From Butyricicoccus_A sp964513445 (GTDB lineage: Bacteria > Bacillota > Clostridia > Oscillospirales > Butyricicoccaceae), in the NCBI GenBank assembly GCA_964513445.1, contig CAZEMM010000056.1:1-13831 (forward strand): a stretch of DNA of 13,831 nucleotides, read 5' to 3'. Below, piece by piece: positions 6,757 to 12,806 of this stretch. Below the pieces are notes generated by a model that had not been told where the DNA came from, did no database searches, and saw only the letters and a program-made list of their open reading frames with translations. Position numbers and translations under genes: made by a program. Position 1 is the stretch's first letter. Each line of letters begins with the position of its first letter.

Positions 6757-6892
6757 GTTAATCCAACCGGAATCCCTGATAAAATATGCTGTATCTATCA
6801 CAGGGATTTTACGAGGCGTTTCATATCCGCGGTCTTTTTGCGGTATGGGACACATCGCATCCACGGAGCACGAATAGGTTCCATTGGTTAAC
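6757..6892 (+). promoter_or_regulatory. Candidate structured 5' leader (multi-branched RNA)
   Basis: A long-range helix closes the region. GTTAA-T-CCAA (6757-6766) pairs with TTGGTTAAC (6884-6892) with one bulged T, and GGAA (6769-6772) pairs with TTCC (6879-6882). Inside are two hairpins. The first has TCCCTG (6773-6778) with CAGGGA (6801-6806), extended by ATA/TAT pairs. The second has CATA-T-CCGC (6822-6830) with GCGGTATG (6840-6847). The closing helix ends 4 bases before the AGAGGTGAT ribosome-binding site of the ProC-like gene. If transcription starts at 6760 only part of the outermost helix forms. I recognise no known riboswitch consensus. Folding was done by eye only, and no convincing coding sequence lies in the segment. 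Confidence 0.4.
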
Positions 6893-6909
6893 AGATAGAG
6901 GTGATTCAA

Positions 6910-7398
6910 GTGGCTCATAGCATCGGACTTGGCATGATCGGGATGAACGAATTGGCGGATCGCATTTTGAACGGCGTATTGGACAATAACGTCGTGGCAG
7001 CCAGCCATATCCATATTGCTGAGAAAAACGAACTGCGGCGTGAACATTATAAGGGAAAAGGTCTGGATTGTATGCCGGATGTTTCCGCGTCCATGCTGCG
7101 TTCGGAAATTATGATCGTATCGGGAGAAAAGCAGGAGTTTTCTACACTGCTCTCTTCGATTTGCGGAACGACACGCGGCAAGGTTTTAGTCTCTACGATT
7201 CCGAACCGGAATGTCGATTATATTTTGGATCGCGTGGCGAAGGCGACCCATGTTGTTTGCGTCGCGAGTGAGGATAGGGAGGATGGAACGCATTTCAGTC
7301 ATCTGACCTATTCCAAGCGGTTTCCCAATCACATGAAGTCTGCGGTAGAAGATATTTTCCGCTCCATTGGTGAGATCGAAACCGAACAGCTTATGTAA
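6910..7398 (+). CDS. ProC-like NAD(P)-binding protein lacking the dimerisation domain
   Basis: This protein of about 162 residues resembles the N-terminal Rossmann domain of pyrroline-5-carboxylate reductase. It has IGLGMIG as the dinucleotide loop, IHIAEKN after beta-2, a GKVLVSTIP strand-turn, and the tail AVEDIFRSIGEIETEQLM, which matches the end of the ProC cofactor domain. Translation stops exactly where the helical dimerisation and catalytic domain should begin. The motifs that bind KP and the MPNTP-type loop in true ProC are replaced, so proline synthesis is unlikely. I chose GTG 6910, 8 bases past AGAGG (6897-6901); GTG 6901 would lie inside that site. No remnant of the C-terminal domain follows, so it looks like a stable short protein and not fresh decay. 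It is probably co-transcribed with the membrane protein 62 bases downstream. Confidence 0.7.
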   Translation: MAHSIGLGMIGMNELADRILNGVLDNNVVAASHIHIAEKNELRREHYKGKGLDCMPDVSASMLRSEIMIVSGEKQEFSTLLSSICGTTRGKVLVSTIPNRNVDYILDRVAKATHVVCVASEDREDGTHFSHLTYSKRFPNHMKSAVEDIFRSIGEIETEQLM

Positions 7399-7460
7399 AC
7401 AGACATAACAGAAATCAGCTGAGAATATCTTGTAACAGTGAACCGGAAAGGGGAACCGCA

Positions 7461-8048
7461 ATGAAACAAGATATGCTCAGCTTTTCTGATGTCCGCAGAT
7501 TGCGCGCATCCCCGTTTTTTGTCTTTTTGACAGCCTGTATGCTGTGCGGCATCATTGCGGGATGTTTGACCGGCATGCGTATTCCGCAGGCGGATGGAAG
7601 CTATGCGCAGGAGATTGCGGCTTTGCTCACGTGTAATGTAACCGGACAGCTGCCGGCGACGCGCACAGTGCTGCTGTGCTTGGCAGGTACGTTTGGATGG
7701 CCGCTTGCGTTGCTGCTGTTCGGGAAACCGATAGGGAGACAGCTGTGGGTAGCTCTGATCATCGCGCTGCGCGGCTTTTTTCTTGCATTTGCGGTGGCGG
7801 CCGCGCTTCTGGGATCTGGTCTGTGGGGCGTGTATCTGTCCTTTGTCTCCATCGGCATCTCAGCTGCGTTGTGGGTGCCTGCACTGCTGCTGTTTGGCAC
7901 GGCTTGTCTTGAGTCGGGCTGCCAGGGCAGGTATTTGCAGGCATTTGGTCGATGCCGCACGGCAGTGTCATTGTGTGCGGCGTTGTTTCTGTTGTCTGCG
8001 CTGTGGCGGCTGCTTGTCGTCCCGATGTTGCTCCGCATATGGATGTAA
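7461..8048 (+). CDS. Five-helix membrane protein resembling SpoIIM
   Basis: This 195-residue protein is predominantly membrane-embedded, with helices near residues 19-38, 67-88, 94-117, 121-149 and 167-192. The stretch LRGFFLAFAVAAALLGSGLW, followed by a hydrophobic run ending WVPALLLF, resembles the KGF-xGFxxGFL ... IPA pattern of stage II sporulation protein M. Size and helix number also agree. SpoIIM acts with SpoIID and SpoIIP in septal peptidoglycan remodelling during engulfment. The N terminus (SFSDVRRLRASPFFVF) is cytoplasmic and basic. AAAGGGG precedes the ATG. The homology is by pattern only and divergent, so an unrelated membrane protein remains possible. It follows the ProC-like gene, and no terminator of its own is evident. 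Confidence 0.5.
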   Translation: MKQDMLSFSDVRRLRASPFFVFLTACMLCGIIAGCLTGMRIPQADGSYAQEIAALLTCNVTGQLPATRTVLLCLAGTFGWPLALLLFGKPIGRQLWVALIIALRGFFLAFAVAAALLGSGLWGVYLSFVSIGISAALWVPALLLFGTACLESGCQGRYLQAFGRCRTAVSLCAALFLLSALWRLLVVPMLLRIWM

Positions 8049-8049
8049 A

Positions 8050-8059
8050 GTGACGTCAC
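8050..8059. repeat. 10-bp palindrome GTGACGTCAC
   Basis: A perfect 10-base palindrome begins two bases after the stop codon of the SpoIIM-like gene. It is too short to form a terminator and has no T-tract. It could be a protein-binding half-site pair or chance. Confidence 0.35.
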
Positions 8060-8085
8060 AGAAAAACAGAATAATTTATTGACAC

Positions 8086-8273
8086 GGAACGATGTATGGA
8101 AGCCTGTCCAAAATGGGAAAGGATGGTCTGATTCGTTTTGTCTGCGAGGAAGAAAAACAAAGGCTATATGTCATCACACAGCTGGGAAATGAGGGAGACA
8201 TCGACACCGACGGCTTTCGTATTATTGAACATCTGAAACAGGAAAAAAGAGCATATGTCAAAGCAATGAGAAA
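8086..8273 (+). pseudogene. PadR-family transcriptional regulator remnant
   Basis: The frame from 8086 reads GTMYGSLSKMGKDGLIRFV, then an acidic stretch, then RLYVITQLGNE and a helix. This is the second half of a PadR winged-helix domain: the GTLYG recognition-helix start, the KDGLI turn, the beta-wing and the YVIT-LG strand. The preceding half with the first two helices is missing; a TGA lies in frame at 8080-8082. The 3' end has no proper stop and instead runs into the terminator of nrdG and then antisense through nrdG. No ribosome-binding site precedes the internal ATG at 8092. I read it as a decayed gene fragment. An expressed short protein is less likely. Confidence 0.6.
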
Positions 8274-8304
8274 AGCGGGACGACAAATTATATGCCGTCC
8301 CGCT
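8271..8304 (-). terminator. Rho-independent terminator of the nrdDG operon
   Basis: Read on the minus strand, AGCGGGACG (8304-8296) and CGTCCCGCT (8282-8274) form a perfect 9-bp stem with a 13-base loop, followed by TTTTCTC. It lies about 72 bases past the nrdG stop; that gap (8305-8375) holds nothing else recognisable. Confidence 0.75.
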
Positions 8305-8375
8305 GCCTGTCAGCAAGGGTCGACAGACTCTAGTATACATACAATATTTTTGCGTTTTTCTGGCGAAATCGCTCC

Positions 8376-8906
8376 TCAGCCGAATGATGCGGCATTGTCG
8401 ACCGCAGCTTGTTCGTGCGTTGTGCGCAGGGGAATGATGCGCTGGTTGCGGCTGCCGCGAAATTGCAGCGAAATGTCCTTTTCCGCCTCAATGAACTCGC
8501 CGTCCACCAAGACGTCGATGCAGGAGAGCATATTGTCCGTCACGCCGGCGCGAAAGACACTGCCGCCCGGCATCAAATCTACATCGTAGGTATAGCCGGT
8601 ATAGCACCAGATGTTTTTTTGCGGATAGGCTTTGCGTATGCGGCGCAGGAGAGGAGCGAGCACAGCCTGATTTTCCGGCTCAAACGGTTCGCCGCCGAGC
8701 AACGAAAAACCTGCAATATAGTCGGGCGCAATCGCTTGAATTAGCTCTTGCTCAGTCTGCGCGGTAAACGGCTGGCCAAACGAAAAATCCCATGTCTGCG
8801 CATTGAAGCAGCCCTTGCAGTGGTGGCGGCAGCCAGAGACAAACAGGCTGACACGCACGCCCGGGCCGTTGGCGATGTCATATTTTTTGATTTCTCCGTA
8901 ATTCAT
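8376..8906 (-). CDS. nrdG: Anaerobic ribonucleotide reductase activating protein NrdG
   Basis: This 176-residue radical SAM activase has the cluster motif Cys26-x3-Cys30-x2-Cys33 (CRHHCKGC), the early NGPGVRVSLFVSGC segment typical of NrdG and LLGGEPF for SAM binding. It cleaves SAM with electrons from a low-potential donor and abstracts hydrogen from the C-terminal glycine of NrdD, making the glycyl radical. Length is normal. The gene starts 3 bases after the nrdD stop and has almost no Shine-Dalgarno sequence of its own, so it is probably translated by coupling. Its tail after about residue 160 (HEQAAVDNAASFG) is not a conserved part of the family. Confidence 0.95.
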   Translation of the reverse strand: MNYGEIKKYDIANGPGVRVSLFVSGCRHHCKGCFNAQTWDFSFGQPFTAQTEQELIQAIAPDYIAGFSLLGGEPFEPENQAVLAPLLRRIRKAYPQKNIWCYTGYTYDVDLMPGGSVFRAGVTDNMLSCIDVLVDGEFIEAEKDISLQFRGSRNQRIIPLRTTHEQAAVDNAASFG

Positions 8907-8909
8907 CGT

Positions 8910-11096
8910 TTATAGATGCAACACGCGGTCCTTGATTTCCTGTGTACGGCCCTGATTCCAGAACTGCGTGCCAATATAGCCACAGGTGCGGCGAGCTACT
9001 GCCATTTGGTTCTGGTCGCGGTTGCCGCAGTTCGGGCATTCCCAAATCAGCTTGCCGGAGTCGTTCTCTTTGATGAGAATCTCACCGCTGTAGCCACAGA
9101 CCTCGCAGTAATCGCTCTTGGTATTCAGCTCGGCATACATGATATTGTCATAAATGAACCGCATGACGGACAGCACAGCCGGAATGTTATTTTGCATGTT
9201 GGGTACTTCCACATAGCTGATTGCGCCGCCCGGAGACAGTTTTTGAAATTCCGCTTCAAAGGCCAGCTTATCAAACGCATTGATTTCCTCCGAGACATGG
9301 ACATGATAGCTGTTTGTGATATAGTTTTTATCCGTGACACCCGGAATGATGCCAAAGCGTTTTTGCAGGCATTTGGCGAACTTATAAGTTGTGGATTCCA
9401 TCGGCGTTCCATAGACGGAATAGCTGATATTCTCCGCCTTTTTCCATTCAGCGCACTTGTCGTTTAGCCGCTGCATGACAGCCAGCGCAAACGGGCGCGC
9501 CTCCGGGTCGGTGTGTGATTTACCAAGCATGCGCATGCACATTTCATACAGACCGGCATAGCCGAGTGAAATGGTCGAATAGCCGTTATACAGCAGCTTG
9601 TCGATCTTTTCGCCCTTTTTCAGGCGGGCAAGCGCGCCGTACTGCCACAAAATCGGCGCGACATCAGAGATCGTGCCAAGCAGCCGTTCATGCCGGCAGC
9701 GCAGCGCACGGTGGCACAGCTCCAGACGCTCATCCAGTATGCGCCAGAACGTGTCCATATCTCCTTCAGCCGAGCACGCGACATCCACCAGATTGATGGT
9801 TACGACGCCCTGATTGAAGCGACCATAAAACTTGTGGGTGCCGTCCGGATTGCGCTGGGAATCCTCAACCGTCAGGAACGAGCGGCAGCCCATACAGGTA
9901 TATACATTTCCTTTGAGCTGCTTCATAATTTTGGCGGAGATATAATCCGGCACCATGCGCTTGGCCGTACACTGTGCTGCAAGCTCCGTCAGATACCAAT
10001 AGGGAGAGTCCTCTGTGATGTTGTCCTCATCAAGTACATAAATCAGCTTTGGAAACGCAGGTGTGATCCACACGCCCTTTTCGTTCTTGACGCCCTGCAT
10101 ACGCTGGCGCAGTACCTCTTCAATGATGAGTGCGAGATCATCGCGCGTCCGTCCCTCCGGAACTTCATCCAGATACATAAATACTGTAACAAACGGCGCC
10201 TGCCCATTGCAGGTCATCAGAGTGATAAGCTGATACTGAATGGTCTGGATACCGCTCTTGATCTCCTCATGTAAACGCATTTCTGTGGTTTTGTCAATGG
10301 CGTCCGCATTCATGCTCTCGCCGCACAGCTTACGCTCCTTGACAACACTGGCGCGCAGTTTTTTGCGGCTGATATCGACAAACGGCGCAAGATGCGACAG
10401 GGTAAACGACTGGCCGCCGTATTGGTTGCTGGCAACCTGTGCGACAATCTGCGTGGTCACATTGCAGGCCGTGAAAAAGCTGTGCGGCTTTTCAATCAGC
10501 GTGTCGCTGATGACCGTGCCGTTTTGCAGCATATCCTCGAGGTTAATGAGGTCACAGTTGTGCTCTTTCTGCGCAAAATAATCCGAATCATGAAAGTGGA
10601 TGATGCCCTCCTCGTGCGCCTGTACAATATCCTCCGGAAGCAGTACGCGCTTGGAGAGATCCTTGCTGACCTCGCCAGCCATGTAATCACGCTGGGTCGA
10701 ATTAATAATGGGGTTCTTGTTGGAATTCTCCTGCTTAACCTCCTCATTGATATGGTCGATCAGCGCGAGAATGCCGTTATCCGTCGTGTTGGATTTGCGC
10801 GCAAGCTCACGCTTATAGCGGTAGCGTACATATTTCTGCGCGACCTCATAGCCGCGCATGCCCATGATGCTGATTTCCACCATGTCCTGGATATCTTCAA
10901 CATTGACAGCATGGGGCGAGTGCTGTACCTGCTGTGCAATATCGTCCGCGACCGCGCGAATCTGATATTTGTTCATCTTATAGATGTTTTCTACCTCGTT
11001 GTTTGCGGCGGAAACTGCATTGATAATTTTGGAAAGGTCAAAGGCTACCTCCTCACCATTGCGTTTGATTACTTTGGTTTTCGTATGCGTTCTCAT
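8910..11096 (-). CDS. nrdD: Anaerobic (class III) ribonucleoside-triphosphate reductase NrdD
   Basis: This 728-residue oxygen-sensitive enzyme makes deoxyribonucleotides for DNA synthesis. The N terminus (VIKRNGEEVAFDLSKI) is an ATP-cone allosteric domain. The barrel follows, with HNCDLINLEDML and TCNGQAPFVTV segments that carry conserved cysteines of the family. Near the C terminus CEVC and CPNC form the four-cysteine zinc site, then RTCGYIG provides the radical glycine, Gly706, 22 residues from the end. All hallmark parts are present and length is standard. The ATG is preceded by GGAAGGTG about 10 bases upstream. It is the first gene of nrdDG and is controlled by the double NrdR operator over its promoter. 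No aerobic reductase is in the window. Confidence 0.97.
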   Translation of the reverse strand: MRTHTKTKVIKRNGEEVAFDLSKIINAVSAANNEVENIYKMNKYQIRAVADDIAQQVQHSPHAVNVEDIQDMVEISIMGMRGYEVAQKYVRYRYKRELARKSNTTDNGILALIDHINEEVKQENSNKNPIINSTQRDYMAGEVSKDLSKRVLLPEDIVQAHEEGIIHFHDSDYFAQKEHNCDLINLEDMLQNGTVISDTLIEKPHSFFTACNVTTQIVAQVASNQYGGQSFTLSHLAPFVDISRKKLRASVVKERKLCGESMNADAIDKTTEMRLHEEIKSGIQTIQYQLITLMTCNGQAPFVTVFMYLDEVPEGRTRDDLALIIEEVLRQRMQGVKNEKGVWITPAFPKLIYVLDEDNITEDSPYWYLTELAAQCTAKRMVPDYISAKIMKQLKGNVYTCMGCRSFLTVEDSQRNPDGTHKFYGRFNQGVVTINLVDVACSAEGDMDTFWRILDERLELCHRALRCRHERLLGTISDVAPILWQYGALARLKKGEKIDKLLYNGYSTISLGYAGLYEMCMRMLGKSHTDPEARPFALAVMQRLNDKCAEWKKAENISYSVYGTPMESTTYKFAKCLQKRFGIIPGVTDKNYITNSYHVHVSEEINAFDKLAFEAEFQKLSPGGAISYVEVPNMQNNIPAVLSVMRFIYDNIMYAELNTKSDYCEVCGYSGEILIKENDSGKLIWECPNCGNRDQNQMAVARRTCGYIGTQFWNQGRTQEIKDRVLHL

Positions 11097-11137
11097 TCTT
11101 AAATAACACCTTCCAGCTTATGAAATATATGCGCACG

Positions 11138-11153
11138 ACACTATATATAGTAG
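11138..11153 (-). promoter_or_regulatory. NrdR box 1 (promoter-proximal)
   Basis: The 16 bases, read on the plus strand as ACACTATATATAGTAG, match the known NrdR consensus acaCwAtATaTwGtgt at nearly every position. The box overlaps the -10 hexamer of the nrdD promoter. NrdR is the ATP/dATP-sensing repressor of ribonucleotide reductase genes. Confidence 0.88.
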
Positions 11154-11175
11154 GTAAAATCGTGAACAAAAACAA
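11147..11175 (-). promoter_or_regulatory. Promoter of nrdDG
   Basis: On the minus strand TTGTTT (11175-11170), a 17-base spacer and TACTAT (11152-11147) form a promoter. The -35 lies inside NrdR box 2 and the -10 inside box 1. The start would be near 11140, about 44 bases upstream of the nrdD ATG. Confidence 0.65.
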
Positions 11176-11185
11176 TATGTTGTTT
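11170..11185 (-). promoter_or_regulatory. NrdR box 2 (distal)
   Basis: The 16 bases AAACAATATGTTGTTT fit the NrdR consensus except at three weakly conserved positions. The centre is 32 bp from the centre of box 1, three helical turns, which is the spacing known for paired NrdR boxes and supports cooperative binding on one DNA face. Confidence 0.82.
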
Positions 11186-11376
11186 CGACATGTAATATAA
11201 TACATCAAAATATCTCATTTGCAAAGAGGCAAATTGTAAATTTTTTTTGGAGAACTGCCTGAAAATTCGGGCTTCAGACCTTTTGACAATGGGATCTGTT
11301 GCGATTTTGCCGGATTTTGTGGAAAAAGCTGCGGCAAGTGCGGCTCGTAATTGCATAAAACAGGCGGGTGCTCTGC
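11186..11376. other. Intergenic region between nrdD control region and DUF815 terminator
   Basis: About 190 bases without a convincing gene. It contains an AT-rich inverted repeat ATGTA-TACAT (11190-11205), an ATTTGC-GCAAAT inverted repeat (11217-11234) and a run of eight T (11239-11246). Reading frames through it are short, lack ribosome-binding sites and resemble no family I know. It may hold distal regulatory sites for nrdDG or a dispersed noncoding sequence. Confidence 0.5.
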
Positions 11377-11411
11377 AAAAAAATTTCCCTCCAGCAGGTA
11401 GCCGGAGGGAA
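11377..11411 (-). terminator. Rho-independent terminator of the DUF815 ATPase gene
   Basis: On the minus strand TTCCCTCC (11411-11404) pairs with GGAGGGAA (11392-11385), with an 11-base loop. It is followed by A then TT... into a run of seven T (11383-11377). It lies 13 bases after the stop codon, so the ATPase gene is transcribed separately from nrdDG. Confidence 0.88.
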
Positions 11412-11423
11412 GAAACGATTCGA

Positions 11424-12650
11424 TTACGATTCGCCATCATCGCCAGCGTCCAGAGCAAGCTGATGCTTGATAAACTGACGCGCCGTGCGCGGAGAGCGTC
11501 CATTGCGGCGAATGGCAAAGCGCTCGGCCAGCAGATGTAGTTCATCCACAGGCAGCGTCAGGCCGTAATCCTGCGCCAGCTGATCGACAATGAACAGATA
11601 CTCATTTTTAACCGGATTGGAAAATGTGATCTCAATGCCGAAACGATCGGACAGCGACGCGGCGTTCTGGCGTGCGTCGCGCGCGTGCACATCGTCACCC
11701 TCACGGTCGGAAAAACGTTCACGGATAATATGGCGGCGGTTGGAGGTCGCATAAATGACCATATTGCGCGGCATATCTGCCACGCCGCCCTCTATAAATC
11801 CCTTCAGCGCGGAGAAACGATCGTCCTCTGCCTCAAACGAAAGATCATCTAAAAACAGAATGAAGCAGAACGGGCTTTGTTTGATACACGCGCATACATC
11901 GGGGAAGCACTGGATCTGGTTGTTTGGAAGCTCGATGATTTTTAAACCACGTGCGGCAAATTCATTGGATACGGCCTTAACCGTGGAGGATTTGCCGCAG
12001 CCACGGTCGCCATATAATAGGATATTATTGGCTTGCTTCCCGTCCAGCAGGGCAAGGGTATTGTCAATAATGGCCTTTTTCTGCACCGCATAGCCCTTGA
12101 GATCAGTCAGGCGAATCGGATCAGGTGTGTCGATCGCGAGCGGCTTGCCGTCTCGAACCGTGAATGCGCTCGCGCGCGCAAAGTAGCCCGAGCCGTGCTT
12201 GCGGTACATCTGACACAGGCCATCGCAGTTGCCAAATGGCAGCGGAGAGCCGGAGGGAAAGCCAGGAAGCGCATCGAACAGTTCGCTCAGTTCATTTGGG
12301 AACACATTGCGGGCCATTTGAATCAGATCCTTGCCGCTCAGCGAGATGAGCGAATTGATGGTATACAGGTCAAAATCCACGGCAGTGCGAATATCAGAGG
12401 AAATTTTTCCGGAGGGGTTGCGGCTGAGCGCATTGGAATCAAAATGAATTTCCTTAGCCAGCAGCTTGCCGGGGTCGCCCTGCTGATAGTGCAGGCGGCA
12501 AAGGCGCGCATAGCTTTTACAGAATGCATCCGGCGTCTGTTCCAGCGCGCACAGCGTGTCGGCGTAGAGCTGAAAAATCTCCGTGTGCTTGATCGAATGT
12601 AATATGGTCAGCGACTGCATACGCAGCTGTAATAGTTTGCTGTTTATCAT
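11424..12650 (-). CDS. AAA+ ATPase of the DUF815 type
   Basis: This 408-residue protein has a P-loop ATPase module in its C-terminal half: Walker A GDRGCGKS (residues 214-221), Walker B LFLDD (266-270) and a sensor-like ATSN (301-304). The segment DRFSALKGFIEGGV before the sensor and the SDRFGIEITF segment after it are typical of DUF815 proteins. The first 180 residues are helical and not recognisable beyond this family. No membrane segment or signal peptide is seen, so it is cytoplasmic. The cellular function and substrate of DUF815 proteins are not established to my knowledge. It is monocistronic, with its own promoter and terminator, and has GAGGTGAT before the ATG. That site lies in the loop edge of a hairpin, which suggests translational control. 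Confidence 0.85.
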   Translation of the reverse strand: MINSKLLQLRMQSLTILHSIKHTEIFQLYADTLCALEQTPDAFCKSYARLCRLHYQQGDPGKLLAKEIHFDSNALSRNPSGKISSDIRTAVDFDLYTINSLISLSGKDLIQMARNVFPNELSELFDALPGFPSGSPLPFGNCDGLCQMYRKHGSGYFARASAFTVRDGKPLAIDTPDPIRLTDLKGYAVQKKAIIDNTLALLDGKQANNILLYGDRGCGKSSTVKAVSNEFAARGLKIIELPNNQIQCFPDVCACIKQSPFCFILFLDDLSFEAEDDRFSALKGFIEGGVADMPRNMVIYATSNRRHIIRERFSDREGDDVHARDARQNAASLSDRFGIEITFSNPVKNEYLFIVDQLAQDYGLTLPVDELHLLAERFAIRRNGRSPRTARQFIKHQLALDAGDDGES

Positions 12651-12684
12651 AAGCGCATCACCTCAAAAATTACTTTATGCGCTT
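12651..12684 (-). promoter_or_regulatory. Leader hairpin holding the DUF815 ribosome-binding site
   Basis: AAGCGCAT (12684-12677, minus strand) is complementary to ATGCGCTT (12658-12651), which abuts the start codon. The 18-base loop includes GAGGTG at its 3' edge, and the stem covers the gap between ribosome-binding site and ATG. With the predicted transcription start near 12682, at least GCGCAT/ATGCGC would pair at the very 5' end. Confidence 0.55.
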
Positions 12685-12687
12685 TAC

Positions 12688-12716
12688 ACGATAGCACAAA
12701 GTTTGACGCTTTGCAA
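12688..12716 (-). promoter_or_regulatory. Promoter of the DUF815 ATPase gene
   Basis: TTGCAA (12716-12711), a 17-base spacer and TATCGT (12693-12688) on the minus strand form a moderate promoter. The spacer contains a small inverted repeat, CAAAG-CTTTG, that might bind a regulator. The leader is only about 32 bases. Confidence 0.5.
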
Positions 12717-12806
12717 GTGACTGCCGGAAAAAGGGCACGGCTTGCGCTACCAAATTGTATAGATCCAACATGGAAATGGATTGTCTCACAAACAAGCCCA
12801 TTTGAA

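Noticed and set aside
6786..6920. A 44-codon plus-strand frame inside the leader of the ProC-like gene
   Set aside because: It has no ribosome-binding site, its product resembles nothing I know, and it overlaps the next gene's start out of frame. The segment is better explained as a structured leader.
8274..8589. Continuation of the PadR-like frame to 8589
   Set aside because: From 8274 it crosses the nrdDG terminator and then lies antisense to nrdG; the translation there has no family features, so it is an open frame by chance.
11190..11205. ATGTA-TACAT inverted repeat as a third NrdR or FNR-like site
   Set aside because: It fits neither the NrdR consensus core nor the FNR or Rex spacing, and such short AT repeats are expected by chance here.
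11217..11246. ATTTGC-GCAAAT repeat followed by eight T as a plus-strand terminator
   Set aside because: The stem is only six AT-rich pairs, the T-run begins five bases after it, and no plus-strand gene ends nearby.
11247..11540. Plus-strand frame opposite the end of the DUF815 gene
   Set aside because: It runs antisense through the terminator and the 3' part of a clearly coding gene and has no recognisable domain.
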